Position numbers and translations under genes: made by a program | Source: Lachnospiraceae bacterium | GTDB taxonomy: Bacteria > Bacillota > Clostridia > Lachnospirales > Lachnospiraceae | Length of the DNA: 64,000 nt | NCBI GenBank assembly: GCA_016281555.1 | Contig: JAEEIV010000067.1 | Location: 1-64,000, forward strand | Direction of reading: 5' to 3' | Shown here: one piece after another, positions 44,329-52,657 of the stretch | Numbering within the stretch: position 1 is the first letter of the stretch | How the letters are laid out: every line of letters begins with the position of its first letter | The notes under the pieces: model-generated | Told to the model about the DNA's origin: nothing | Databases searched by the model: none | Seen by the model: the letters and a program-made list of their open reading frames with translations, nothing else

Positions 44329-45855
44329 TTGAAGAAACCCCTGTCGCTAAAAACGAAGATGATCCTTTTATTCCTCGGCGTGACGGGGATCATCGTGCTG
44401 TTCTTTTTCGTTTCCAACGGCCTGTTCTGGAACGTCTTTTACATCAACGAAAACCGATCCAAAGTGAAGGAAGCCTACGAAGTCCTTTCGGAGAAGGTGA
44501 AAACGGGCGAATCCACGTCGAAGGAACTGTCCGAGAGTCTGGACCGTTTGAATTCCGGCGCCGAGATCTTCTTCGGGCTGCAGGGCAGCGGCGACTGGGA
44601 GTTCACGATCCTGTCCCGGGAAATGCTTTCTCCGAACCAGCTGGATTTCATGATGGACCGGCTGAAGCGGAATTTCCTCATGGGGTCCGCAGAGGGCGTC
44701 AGCATCATTGAGGAGAAAGCGAATTACACTCTGCAGCGGGCGGATCTGGATCGCGGCAGCTTTTTCGAATGCTACGGATACATGGAAACTGCCGACGGAT
44801 CTCAGAAGAAATTCATCATTTCAATGCCGCTGTCCCGCGCGATCCAGACCGGACGGAATTCCGGCATTTTCTTCATCTATCTCAGCGTGTTCATCCTGAT
44901 CCTCGGGCTCCTGCTCGTTATCTTCATTTCGGGGCGCGTGACGAAACCGATCGAGCAATTGACCGATCTTTCAAACCGGATGAAGAATCTGGATTTTTCC
45001 GCCAGATACACCGGCAGCAAGACCGACGAGGTCGGCATCCTCGGGAACAACATGAACGAGATGGCGTCCCAGCTCGAACGCACCATCCTGAAACTGCAGA
45101 TGGCCAATGAGCAGCTTTCCGAGGATTTAAAGGAGCAGGAGCGGATCGACGAGATGCGGAAGGATTTCATTTCGAACGTCTCGCACGAACTGAAGACGCC
45201 GATCGCACTGATCCAGGGATATGCGGAAGGACTGAAGGATTCGAAGGATGATCCGGAGGCGTTTGAGGATTATTGCAGCGTCATCATGGACGAGTCGGAG
45301 AAAATGAACCGGATGGTAAAGAAACTGACGACGTTAAACCAGCTCGAGTTCGGGGCCGCCGACTTCCAACCGGTCACGTTCGACGTCATGGAACTGATCT
45401 CTTCCGTCGTTTCCCAGTACGCTAAGCAGATCAAAGAAGCGGGAGCGGAGGTCAGGATCGAAGGGCCGGGAGAGCTTTCCGTCATCGGAGACGAGTTCGA
45501 GATCGAGGAAGTCGTGAACAATTACCTTTCGAACGCGCTGAATCACCTGGAGGAGCCGTTTCAGATCACGATCTCCGTCGCGGACCTCGGTCCGACGGCC
45601 AGGATCAGCGTGTCGAACACGGGAAAACCGATCCCGGAGGAAGACCTCGACAAGGTGTGGATCAAGTTTTACAAGGTGGACCGTGCGCGGACCCGTTCCT
45701 ACGGCGGATCGGGCATCGGGCTTTCCATCGTGAAGGCCATCATGGATACGCACGGCAAGGAATACGGCGTGTACAATACGGAAACGGGCGTGACGTTCTG
45801 GTTTGAACTGGACCGGAGTTTCAGAGAGGAAGAAACTGAGGATGGGTGCGATTGA
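44329..45855 (+). CDS. Sensor histidine kinase
   Basis: Membrane kinase partner of the response regulator. The start is probably TTG 44329, six bases after GGAGG; GTG 44314 precedes that site. Membrane helices are at about 8-32 and 178-200, enclosing a sensor domain of about 140 residues outside the cell. Then come HAMP (about 200-255), HisKA with FISNVSHELKTPIAL (phospho-His), and HATPase with NNYLSNALNH and GGSGIGLSIVK. 508 residues. The following ung and uppP suggest, weakly, a cell-envelope signal. It overlaps ung by 14 bases. Confidence 0.92.
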   Translation: MKKPLSLKTKMILLFLGVTGIIVLFFFVSNGLFWNVFYINENRSKVKEAYEVLSEKVKTGESTSKELSESLDRLNSGAEIFFGLQGSGDWEFTILSREMLSPNQLDFMMDRLKRNFLMGSAEGVSIIEEKANYTLQRADLDRGSFFECYGYMETADGSQKKFIISMPLSRAIQTGRNSGIFFIYLSVFILILGLLLVIFISGRVTKPIEQLTDLSNRMKNLDFSARYTGSKTDEVGILGNNMNEMASQLERTILKLQMANEQLSEDLKEQERIDEMRKDFISNVSHELKTPIALIQGYAEGLKDSKDDPEAFEDYCSVIMDESEKMNRMVKKLTTLNQLEFGAADFQPVTFDVMELISSVVSQYAKQIKEAGAEVRIEGPGELSVIGDEFEIEEVVNNYLSNALNHLEEPFQITISVADLGPTARISVSNTGKPIPEEDLDKVWIKFYKVDRARTRSYGGSGIGLSIVKAIMDTHGKEYGVYNTETGVTFWFELDRSFREEETEDGCD

Positions 45856-46510
45856 AGGAAAATGGGCGGAAGCCCTGGCCCCGGAGTTTAAGAAACCCTA
45901 TTACCGGGAACTCTACGGAAAAGTGGTGAACGCCTATCGGACGAGCGTGGTGTATCCCCCGAAGGAAGAGATCTTCACGGCGTTTCATCTGACGCCGATC
46001 GAGAAGGTCAAGGTCGTGATCCTCGGACAGGATCCTTATCACGAACCCGGGGAAGCGCACGGGCTTTCGTTTTCGGTCAGGAACGGCGTGAAGATCCCGC
46101 CGTCGCTCGTGAACATCTTCACGGAACTGCACGACGATCTCGGCATTCCGGTCCCGAAGACCGGAGATCTGACGCCGTGGGCCGAACAGGGCGTCCTGCT
46201 CCTGAATTCCCTGCTGACCGTGCAGGCCCACCGGGCGTTTTCGCACCGGAACTTCGGCTGGGAAGAATTCACGGATGCGGCGATCCGGGCTCTGGACAGG
46301 GAGGACCGTCCGATCGTCTTCATTCTCTGGGGAAACAGCGCCGCGGAAAAGAAGCGGTTCATCACGCATCCGAAACGGCTCGTGATCTCCACGCCGCATC
46401 CATCGCCGCTCTCGGCATACCGCGGCTTTTTCGGTTCCCGTCCGTTCAGCAGGACGAATGCATTTCTTGAAGCAAATCACGAGACGCCGATCGACTGGCG
46501 CCTCGAATGA
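45842..46510 (+). CDS. ung: Uracil-DNA glycosylase
   Basis: Removes uracil from DNA to start base-excision repair. Family 1 motifs: the water-activating loop GQDPYHEPGEAHG (about residue 62) and the Leu loop HPSPLSAYRGFFGS (about 186). 222 residues from ATG 45842, which lies within the end of the kinase gene behind AGAGGAAG; the longer track start is in the kinase frame region and is not supported. Confidence 0.95.
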   Translation: MGAIEGKWAEALAPEFKKPYYRELYGKVVNAYRTSVVYPPKEEIFTAFHLTPIEKVKVVILGQDPYHEPGEAHGLSFSVRNGVKIPPSLVNIFTELHDDLGIPVPKTGDLTPWAEQGVLLLNSLLTVQAHRAFSHRNFGWEEFTDAAIRALDREDRPIVFILWGNSAAEKKRFITHPKRLVISTPHPSPLSAYRGFFGSRPFSRTNAFLEANHETPIDWRLE

Positions 46511-46523
46511 GTAGGAGAAAGTC

Positions 46524-47369
46524 ATGACATTTTTTGATTGGATCCGGGTGGTCATACTCGGAATCATCGAAGGCATTACGGAATGGATCCCGGTCTCCTC
46601 GACGGGACATCTGATGATCCTGGACAAGCTCTGGCCGGGCAATGCGTCCGTGTTCACGCCGGAATTCACGTCCATGTTCAACGTCGTGATCCAGCTCGGC
46701 GCCATCCTGGCGGTGATCATCGTCTTCCGGCACAAGCTGAATCCGATCTCGAGTTACAAGACGAAGGAGCAGAAGCAGGCGACGTGGACGCTGTGGGGAA
46801 AGATCCTCTTTGCGGTATTGCCTGCGGCCGTGATCGGTCTCTTGCTCGACGACTTCCTTGACGCTCATCTTTACAACGTCTGGGTCGTGGCGGCCATGCT
46901 GATCCTGTACGGCATTCTGTTTCTCATCGTCGAAACCAGGCAGAAGCAGAAACCCGCGACGGTGCTCCGTCATCAGGACATCACGTGGAAGACCGCGATC
47001 CTCATAGGCTGCTTCCAGGTGCTCGCGCTCATCCCGGGAACCTCGAGAAGCGGCGTGACGATTCTGGCCGCTCTGATGTTTGGGCTCAGCCGGTACATTG
47101 CCACGGAATTCACCTTCTTCATGGCGATCCCGGTCATGTTCGGCGCGAGCGTGGTCAAGTTCGGAAAGTACGTGTTCATCGACAAATACACGCCGAGCAC
47201 GGAACAGTGGATCGTGCTTCTCGTGGCGTCATCCGTCGCGTTCGCGGTTTCCATGTTCGTGATCAAGGGCGTATTGAAGTATGTGAAGAATCACGATTTC
47301 AAGGGATTCGGCGTTTACCGGATCCTGCTCGGCATTTTACTTATCTTCCTGTTCCTGCTGATGCTGTAA
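46524..47369 (+). CDS. uppP: Undecaprenyl-diphosphatase UppP (BacA)
   Basis: Polytopic membrane enzyme that recycles undecaprenyl diphosphate for cell-wall synthesis and gives bacitracin tolerance. Family motifs EGITEWIPVSSTGHL (residues 11-25) and PGTSRSGVTI (about 171-180) hold the catalytic Glu, Ser and Arg. 281 residues with about eight helices. It lies 13 bases after ung. Confidence 0.96.
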   Translation: MTFFDWIRVVILGIIEGITEWIPVSSTGHLMILDKLWPGNASVFTPEFTSMFNVVIQLGAILAVIIVFRHKLNPISSYKTKEQKQATWTLWGKILFAVLPAAVIGLLLDDFLDAHLYNVWVVAAMLILYGILFLIVETRQKQKPATVLRHQDITWKTAILIGCFQVLALIPGTSRSGVTILAALMFGLSRYIATEFTFFMAIPVMFGASVVKFGKYVFIDKYTPSTEQWIVLLVASSVAFAVSMFVIKGVLKYVKNHDFKGFGVYRILLGILLIFLFLLML

Positions 47370-47396
47370 GGCGGAACGGAAGGGAACGGAGGGCCA

Positions 47397-47567
47397 ATGA
47401 GCGCTTTATTTGCATGGCTTGAGGCCATGGACGTCCTCGGGTGGGAGCAGTTTCTTCTGATCGCGCTGCCCGCCTTGTTCGTGACGATCCTCGTCATTCT
47501 GTGGATCGTGCTGCTCGTCCGTCACATTCAGATGAGAAAGAAGGAAAAACGTGAAGACGATCTTTGA
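47397..47567 (+). CDS. Small membrane peptide upstream of the radical SAM gene
   Basis: Not in the ORF track because it is short. 56 residues: MSALFAWLEAMDVLGWEQF, then a membrane helix (about 20-43), then the basic end RHIQMRKKEKREDDL. GGAGG lies four bases before the ATG, which is strong support. Its last 17 bases overlap the GTG start of the radical SAM gene, so the two are translationally coupled. The topology is that of a small single-pass protein with a positively charged cytosolic tail. I recognise no family. It could be the substrate or partner of the radical SAM enzyme, or just an extra small protein. Confidence 0.75.
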   Translation: MSALFAWLEAMDVLGWEQFLLIALPALFVTILVILWIVLLVRHIQMRKKEKREDDL

Positions 47568-48900
47568 TGAGTCGTCCTCCGTCTTGAAGGTGCTGCCGAA
47601 ACAGACAGTGCAGTCCTTTCACGGAGGCCGGGTCGCCCGCTTTGTCATTCGTGAGGAGATCCCGGAAGGCGTGCTTTGTTATCACGCGCTTCTGAAGATC
47701 TTTCTGCTGCTTACGAAGGAAGAGGACGCGGCACTCACGAATGCGGACCAGACCGCGCCATCGTTCGAGTTTTTCGTGAGCAGATATTTCCTGGTCTCCG
47801 AAAACTTCGACGAACTGAAGACGATCGGGGAAGTGCGGAGCGTTCTTCAGCTTCTCGCGCCGAAGAAACCGCTGCACCGCTTTACGATCCTGCCGACGAC
47901 GGACTGCAATGCCCGCTGCTTTTACTGCTTTGAGGCGGGATGCAAGCGGGAAGACATGAGTCCGGAAACGGCCAAATGCACGGCGGACTTTTTACTCAAT
48001 GTCTCCGGGGATTCCGAGATCAAGATCCACTGGTTCGGAGGCGAGCCTCTTTACCGGAGCGAAGTCATTGACCTGATCTCAGAAAGGCTGACGGCGGCCG
48101 GGAAGAACTTTACGTCGGACCTCGTCACGAACGGCTACCTGCTTCGCGGGGCAATGATCGAAAAGGCCGTCAGGGACTGGCACGTTGCGTCGGCACAGAT
48201 CACACTCGACGGAACGGAAAAAGTGTACAACCGGCGGAAAGCCTATATTTACAAGACGGGAAACCCGTTCGAGACCGTGCTGCAGAACGTCACGGACGCC
48301 GCGAAAGCGGGGATCCGGATCGATCTTCGGCTGAACGTGGACGCGAAAAACAAGGACGACCTCGTCGACCTTGCCGGCATTCTGAAAGAACGTCTGAAAG
48401 GAGTGCCGGACGTCGGCGTCTACGCAAGGATGCTGTACGGAGATTATGAGGATCCGGCAGCGTACGAGGCGTATTACCGGGTGAAGGAAGCATTGGAAGA
48501 GGCCGGGATCCAACGGCCGTCCGGCATTCCGAGAAAACTCTATCTGAACCGGTGCATGGCGGACACGGAGGAAGCCGTCGTGATATTGCCGGACGGGTCT
48601 CTTTGTTCCTGCGAGCATTTCAGCGAGATCGGACCCGCATGGGGGTCGGTCGGCGACCGCTCGGCACACCGTGCGACCGTTTTGCAATGGAGCGAAACGT
48701 ATCCGAAAACGGAACAATGCCTGGAATGTGCCAGAATGGCGGACTGCATCCGGTTACGGAAGTGTCCGGTCGTGCATGAAACGTGTTCGTTACTCGAGCG
48801 GGAACAGCGGACGAAAGAGATGCGGGAAGGCATGCGCTCGGAGTACATGAGATTCAAAGCGCAGGAAGCCGCAGGTCGTGAGACGGCACAAAAAGCATAA
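47551..48900 (+). CDS. Radical SAM/SPASM domain protein
   Basis: 449 residues from a GTG start inside the small peptide gene, with AGAAAGAAGGAA upstream. The N-terminal 100 residues are a substrate-type domain seen in clostridial peptide-modifying radical SAM enzymes. The core has TTDCNARCFYC (CxxxCxxC, about residue 117), WFGGEPL and TNGYLL. The C-terminal SPASM region supplies Cys clusters: CMAD, LCSCEHF, CLEC, CIRLRKC and ETC. Such enzymes usually modify peptides or proteins (thioether, epimer or sulfatase-type). The substrate here is unknown. Confidence 0.85.
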   Translation: MKTIFDESSSVLKVLPKQTVQSFHGGRVARFVIREEIPEGVLCYHALLKIFLLLTKEEDAALTNADQTAPSFEFFVSRYFLVSENFDELKTIGEVRSVLQLLAPKKPLHRFTILPTTDCNARCFYCFEAGCKREDMSPETAKCTADFLLNVSGDSEIKIHWFGGEPLYRSEVIDLISERLTAAGKNFTSDLVTNGYLLRGAMIEKAVRDWHVASAQITLDGTEKVYNRRKAYIYKTGNPFETVLQNVTDAAKAGIRIDLRLNVDAKNKDDLVDLAGILKERLKGVPDVGVYARMLYGDYEDPAAYEAYYRVKEALEEAGIQRPSGIPRKLYLNRCMADTEEAVVILPDGSLCSCEHFSEIGPAWGSVGDRSAHRATVLQWSETYPKTEQCLECARMADCIRLRKCPVVHETCSLLEREQRTKEMREGMRSEYMRFKAQEAAGRETAQKA

Positions 48901-48913
48901 GAGAGGGCACAAG

Positions 48914-50905
48914 ATGAACATTCAGGAACTCACCAAGGGCATTTACGGATGCAGCTGCGGCAGGGATCATCGCTGTCCGATCGACGTGGTGGACATCAGC
49001 CAAACCGCATTGGATTCGCTCCCGGAATACGTGAAAGCGTACGAACGGATCCTGATCGTCGCGGACCGGAATACGTCGAAAGCCTGCGGCGACCGAGTCT
49101 TTTCCTTCCTGGAAAAGAAGGTGACTTCTTACGTCGTGCTCGAGAACAACGGCGACGGTCTCGTCGTCCCGAACGAAGAGAAAATCGCGGAGATCGAATC
49201 GTACTTTGACGGGAACGATCTCATTCTCGGCGTCGGCAGCGGCGTCATCAACGACCTTTGCAAGTACGTGAGTTTCGAAAAGGACGTCCCTTATTTCATC
49301 GTTGCGACTGCGCCTTCGATGGACGGCTACGCCTCTGCGGGCGCGGCAATGATCCTGCAGGGCATGAAGGTCACGACCGGTGCGCGTCCGCCGAAGGGGA
49401 TCCTCGCGGATCCCACGGTCCTGAAGGACGCGCCGTTTGAAATGATCAAGGCGGGGTACGGGGACATTGTCGGGAAATTCAGCTGCCTGAACGACTGGAC
49501 ACTGTCCCATGTGATCAACGGGGAATACCTCTGCGAGACGGTCTGGCAGCTGATGTACGATACCGCGGTCGCGGTGAAGGATCTCGCAGCCGGGATTATG
49601 GCAAAAGACGAGGCCTCCGTGCAGAAACTGATGGAAGCTTTGGTCGTCGCCGGGATCGCGATGGCATACGTCGGAAATTCGAGGCCGGCGTCCGGCTCCG
49701 AGCACCATCTCAGCCATTTCTTTGAAATCACCGGCATTCTGGACCGGAAACCCTATTTCTGCCACGGCATTGACGTCGCGTATGCCTCCGTCGTGACGGC
49801 GGAGATCCGGGAGAAGATCCTTAGGGCGAAACCGTCCTATCAGCCGTTCAGGAAAACGCGTTTTGAAACGGAGATCCGCAGGATCTACAAGTCCAGCGCG
49901 GACGGCGTGATCGCGCTGCAGGAAAAACTCGGCTGGCACGAACAGAACAATGAGACCGTCGTGAAGGAACGCTGGGATCAGATCATCGAGGTGCTGAAGG
50001 AAGCCCCGTCCCGCCGGGAGATGCTGGCCATGCTCGAGGCGGTGGGACTTGATTATGCCGAGTTCGAAGCCATGTACGGCGACCGGAAGATCCAGGACGC
50101 GAAACGGTATGCGAAGGACCTGAAGGATCGCTATTCCGTGCTGTGGCTCGCGGATCAGTACGTTCCGGAGGCGATCGATCTCGACCCCGGAAAGATCAAG
50201 GTCGTCGCTATGGATCTCGACGGTACGCTCTGCCAGCACAAATCCCATCTTCCGGAAGAGAACAAGGAAGCGCTCCTGGCTCTGAAAGAGCGCTACACGC
50301 TGCTGATGTCAGGCGCGGGAATGTGTGAACGGATCTTTCACCAGATGGAGGAGTTCCCGGTGAACGTGCTCGGCACGTACGGAATGCAGTACTGCGAATA
50401 CGACCCTGGGACCGGAACGCTGAAAAAGGTGTTCGACGAGGTGGCTTCCTGCGACAAAGAAAGCGTCCGGCAGCGGATCGACGCTCTCCGGGAGCGCTTC
50501 GGTTTTACCGAATACCGCGGGGAATCCGTCGAATATCACGCCTCCGGCTGCGTGACGTTCCCGATCCTCGGCATGAAGGCGATCCAGGAAGAGAAACTCG
50601 CCTTTGATCCGGACCGGAAAAAGCGGAGAGCGATCCTGGCCGAAGTGAAAACTGCTTTTCCCGAGTACAACGTGTTCGTCGGCGGTTCGTCGTCCTTTGA
50701 CATGGCTCCGAAGCCCTACGACAAGGCCTATGCATTGAAAAAGTATGCGGAGGCGCACGGACTGAAGCCGGAAGAGATCGTCTACATTGGCGACGATTAC
50801 GGCGAAGGCGGCAATGACGAATCCGTCTTCCTTTCAGAATTCCATTACCTGCCGATCGACGATTACCGGGAGTTCCCGGAAACGGTGAAGTGTCTGCTCC
50901 GCTGA
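48914..50905 (+). CDS. Fusion of sn-glycerol-1-phosphate dehydrogenase (AraM/EgsA-like) and phosphomannomutase-like HAD phosphatase
   Basis: 663 residues from ATG 48914 behind GAGAGGG. Residues 1-425 form a group III iron/zinc dehydrogenase: ILGVGSGVINDLCKY binds NAD(P), TAPSMDGYAS is the G1PDH substrate region, and SEHHLSHFFE with CHGIDVAYA supplies metal ligands. Residues about 430-663 form a HAD domain with DLDGTLCQHK (catalytic Asp pair), and SSFDMAPKPYDKAYAL plus GDDYGEGGND, which recall the eukaryotic-type phosphomannomutase family. Together they could reduce dihydroxyacetone phosphate to glycerol 1-phosphate and dephosphorylate it, or the HAD part may act on another sugar phosphate. 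Confidence 0.85.
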   Translation: MNIQELTKGIYGCSCGRDHRCPIDVVDISQTALDSLPEYVKAYERILIVADRNTSKACGDRVFSFLEKKVTSYVVLENNGDGLVVPNEEKIAEIESYFDGNDLILGVGSGVINDLCKYVSFEKDVPYFIVATAPSMDGYASAGAAMILQGMKVTTGARPPKGILADPTVLKDAPFEMIKAGYGDIVGKFSCLNDWTLSHVINGEYLCETVWQLMYDTAVAVKDLAAGIMAKDEASVQKLMEALVVAGIAMAYVGNSRPASGSEHHLSHFFEITGILDRKPYFCHGIDVAYASVVTAEIREKILRAKPSYQPFRKTRFETEIRRIYKSSADGVIALQEKLGWHEQNNETVVKERWDQIIEVLKEAPSRREMLAMLEAVGLDYAEFEAMYGDRKIQDAKRYAKDLKDRYSVLWLADQYVPEAIDLDPGKIKVVAMDLDGTLCQHKSHLPEENKEALLALKERYTLLMSGAGMCERIFHQMEEFPVNVLGTYGMQYCEYDPGTGTLKKVFDEVASCDKESVRQRIDALRERFGFTEYRGESVEYHASGCVTFPILGMKAIQEEKLAFDPDRKKRRAILAEVKTAFPEYNVFVGGSSSFDMAPKPYDKAYALKKYAEAHGLKPEEIVYIGDDYGEGGNDESVFLSEFHYLPIDDYREFPETVKCLLR

Positions 50906-50923
50906 CGGAGAAAGGAGGAAACC

Positions 50924-52615
50924 ATGAGGTCAGGAAACCTGTATTCTTTCTTTCGGCGCATAAGTCTGCTCATGCCGGTCCTGATGCTCTCGATCACACT
51001 GTTTTCTTGCATAGGAAAAACGGACGGGAGTTCCGCGCCTGCTCCTTCTCAAACGGCGAAAGAGCCCGCTGAAACCGGAACGGTTCCGGAAATCGGGGTC
51101 GACGAAACGCGCCCCTGCTTTTCGGAGGAGACGGCGTTTCGGACGGAGCGGACCGACATCACCGTGACGGTCCCGAAGCCGAAGACGGAAACGTATGAGA
51201 TCTATTATACGCTGGACTGCTCCTCTCCTAAGACGGGCGGGAAACTGCTGAAGGCCGGAGAGAAGATCAAACTCATGTCCGGCGTCGACGGGGTCATTGC
51301 CGCGCGTCCGGTCAGAGCCATTGCCAAATACTCCGACGGCTCCTGGTCGAGAGAGTCGGTGAAGACCTATTTCCTCGGCAAAAACGTGAACGCGCGCTTC
51401 GACACGAAGGTCATTTCGATCAGCGTCGAGCCCGAGGAGTTCTACGGAAAAGACGGCATTTACACGAACTACGAAGAAAAAGGAAAGGCGTGGGAACGGG
51501 CCTGCTATTTCGAGGTCCTGGACGCTGACGGAACGACGCTCCTTTCCCAGCATTCCGGCATCCGGATCCACGGCGGCTGGACGAGGGCGCGCTCCATGAA
51601 GTCCCTCCGGATCTATGCCCGGGCGGATTATGATCCGAATCACGGCTCCTTCGATTATGCGGTGTTCGACGGCGCAACGGATCAGAACGGAAAAGAGATC
51701 GTAAAGTACAAGCGGTTCGTGCTCCGAAACTCCGGCAACGATCAGAACAACACCTTCGTCCGGGACGCATTGGCCCAGACTCTGGCGAAAGAGGCCGGAT
51801 TCACGGCGTACGAGGAAGTCACGCCCGCCGCGGTGTACATCAACGGCAAGTATCAGGGACTGTACTGGCTCCAGGAATACGTGGACGAGCATTATTTCGC
51901 ATCGAAATTCGGCGCATACAAGGGCGAGTTCGAGAAGTCGGAACACAAGGAATACGCCGTGGATACGGAAGAGCGGAATCTGGAATTCCCGGAATTCTCG
52001 TCGTTAGACCTGACGGACGATAAGAACTTTGAAAAAGTGAAGAAGGCGATCGACATTGACGATTACCTGTTCTATTACGCGATCAACACGATCCTCGACA
52101 ATGAGGACTGGCCGCAGACGAATTCGATCTCGTACCGGTACATCCCCGCGGACGGGGAAAGCTACGGAGAGGGCGTGTTCGACGGCCGCTGGCGGTTTAT
52201 GATCCACGACGAGGATATGACCCTCGGGCTCGGGAGCAATCATCCGACGAGAGAGTGCCTGAAGTGCATCCTCGATCCGGAGGCCGTGGTGCATCACAGC
52301 GAAACGCTGGATCTCATCCCGTACAGCCCGCTCTTTGCGGCGCTCATGAAACGGGAAGACATGCGGATCGCATTTTCCGAAAAGGTGAAATCGTTGGTAA
52401 ACGGCGTGTTTTCCGCACAACACATCTCGGAAACGCTGGAAAAGCTTACGGAAAGCGAGCGGAACGAACTCGAGCATTACTATGTCGAGTCTCCGCATAA
52501 GGGCGACCAGACCTGGGACAAGTATCAGACCAAACTGCAGAAACTGAAGGACAATGCGGTGCGCTGCCAGGAGTCGATCCTGAAGCAAATGAAGGATCTC
52601 TGGGGGATCGATTGA
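50924..52615 (+). CDS. CotH-family kinase-like lipoprotein
   Basis: 563 residues. The signal peptide ends in the lipobox LFSC (Cys about 26). A Ser/Pro/Glu spacer leads to a beta-sandwich of the chitobiase/FN3 type (about 75-150), then a CotH domain (about 165-480). CotH homologues phosphorylate spore-coat or other secreted proteins; the motif WRFMIHDEDMTLG near residue 430 fits the catalytic Asp loop, and NTILDNEDWPQTNS is typical. AAGGAGGAAACC precedes the ATG. It is probably displayed on the outer face of the membrane. Its relation to the glycosidase next to it is unclear. Confidence 0.85.
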   Translation: MRSGNLYSFFRRISLLMPVLMLSITLFSCIGKTDGSSAPAPSQTAKEPAETGTVPEIGVDETRPCFSEETAFRTERTDITVTVPKPKTETYEIYYTLDCSSPKTGGKLLKAGEKIKLMSGVDGVIAARPVRAIAKYSDGSWSRESVKTYFLGKNVNARFDTKVISISVEPEEFYGKDGIYTNYEEKGKAWERACYFEVLDADGTTLLSQHSGIRIHGGWTRARSMKSLRIYARADYDPNHGSFDYAVFDGATDQNGKEIVKYKRFVLRNSGNDQNNTFVRDALAQTLAKEAGFTAYEEVTPAAVYINGKYQGLYWLQEYVDEHYFASKFGAYKGEFEKSEHKEYAVDTEERNLEFPEFSSLDLTDDKNFEKVKKAIDIDDYLFYYAINTILDNEDWPQTNSISYRYIPADGESYGEGVFDGRWRFMIHDEDMTLGLGSNHPTRECLKCILDPEAVVHHSETLDLIPYSPLFAALMKREDMRIAFSEKVKSLVNGVFSAQHISETLEKLTESERNELEHYYVESPHKGDQTWDKYQTKLQKLKDNAVRCQESILKQMKDLWGID

Positions 52616-52657
52616 CGGGACCGGCGCGGTTTACGAATAAAAAAACGGGAGGAAATC

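Noticed and set aside
48854-50248. 464-residue minus-strand ORF opposite the G1PDH fusion
   Set aside because: Antisense shadow of the dehydrogenase domain.
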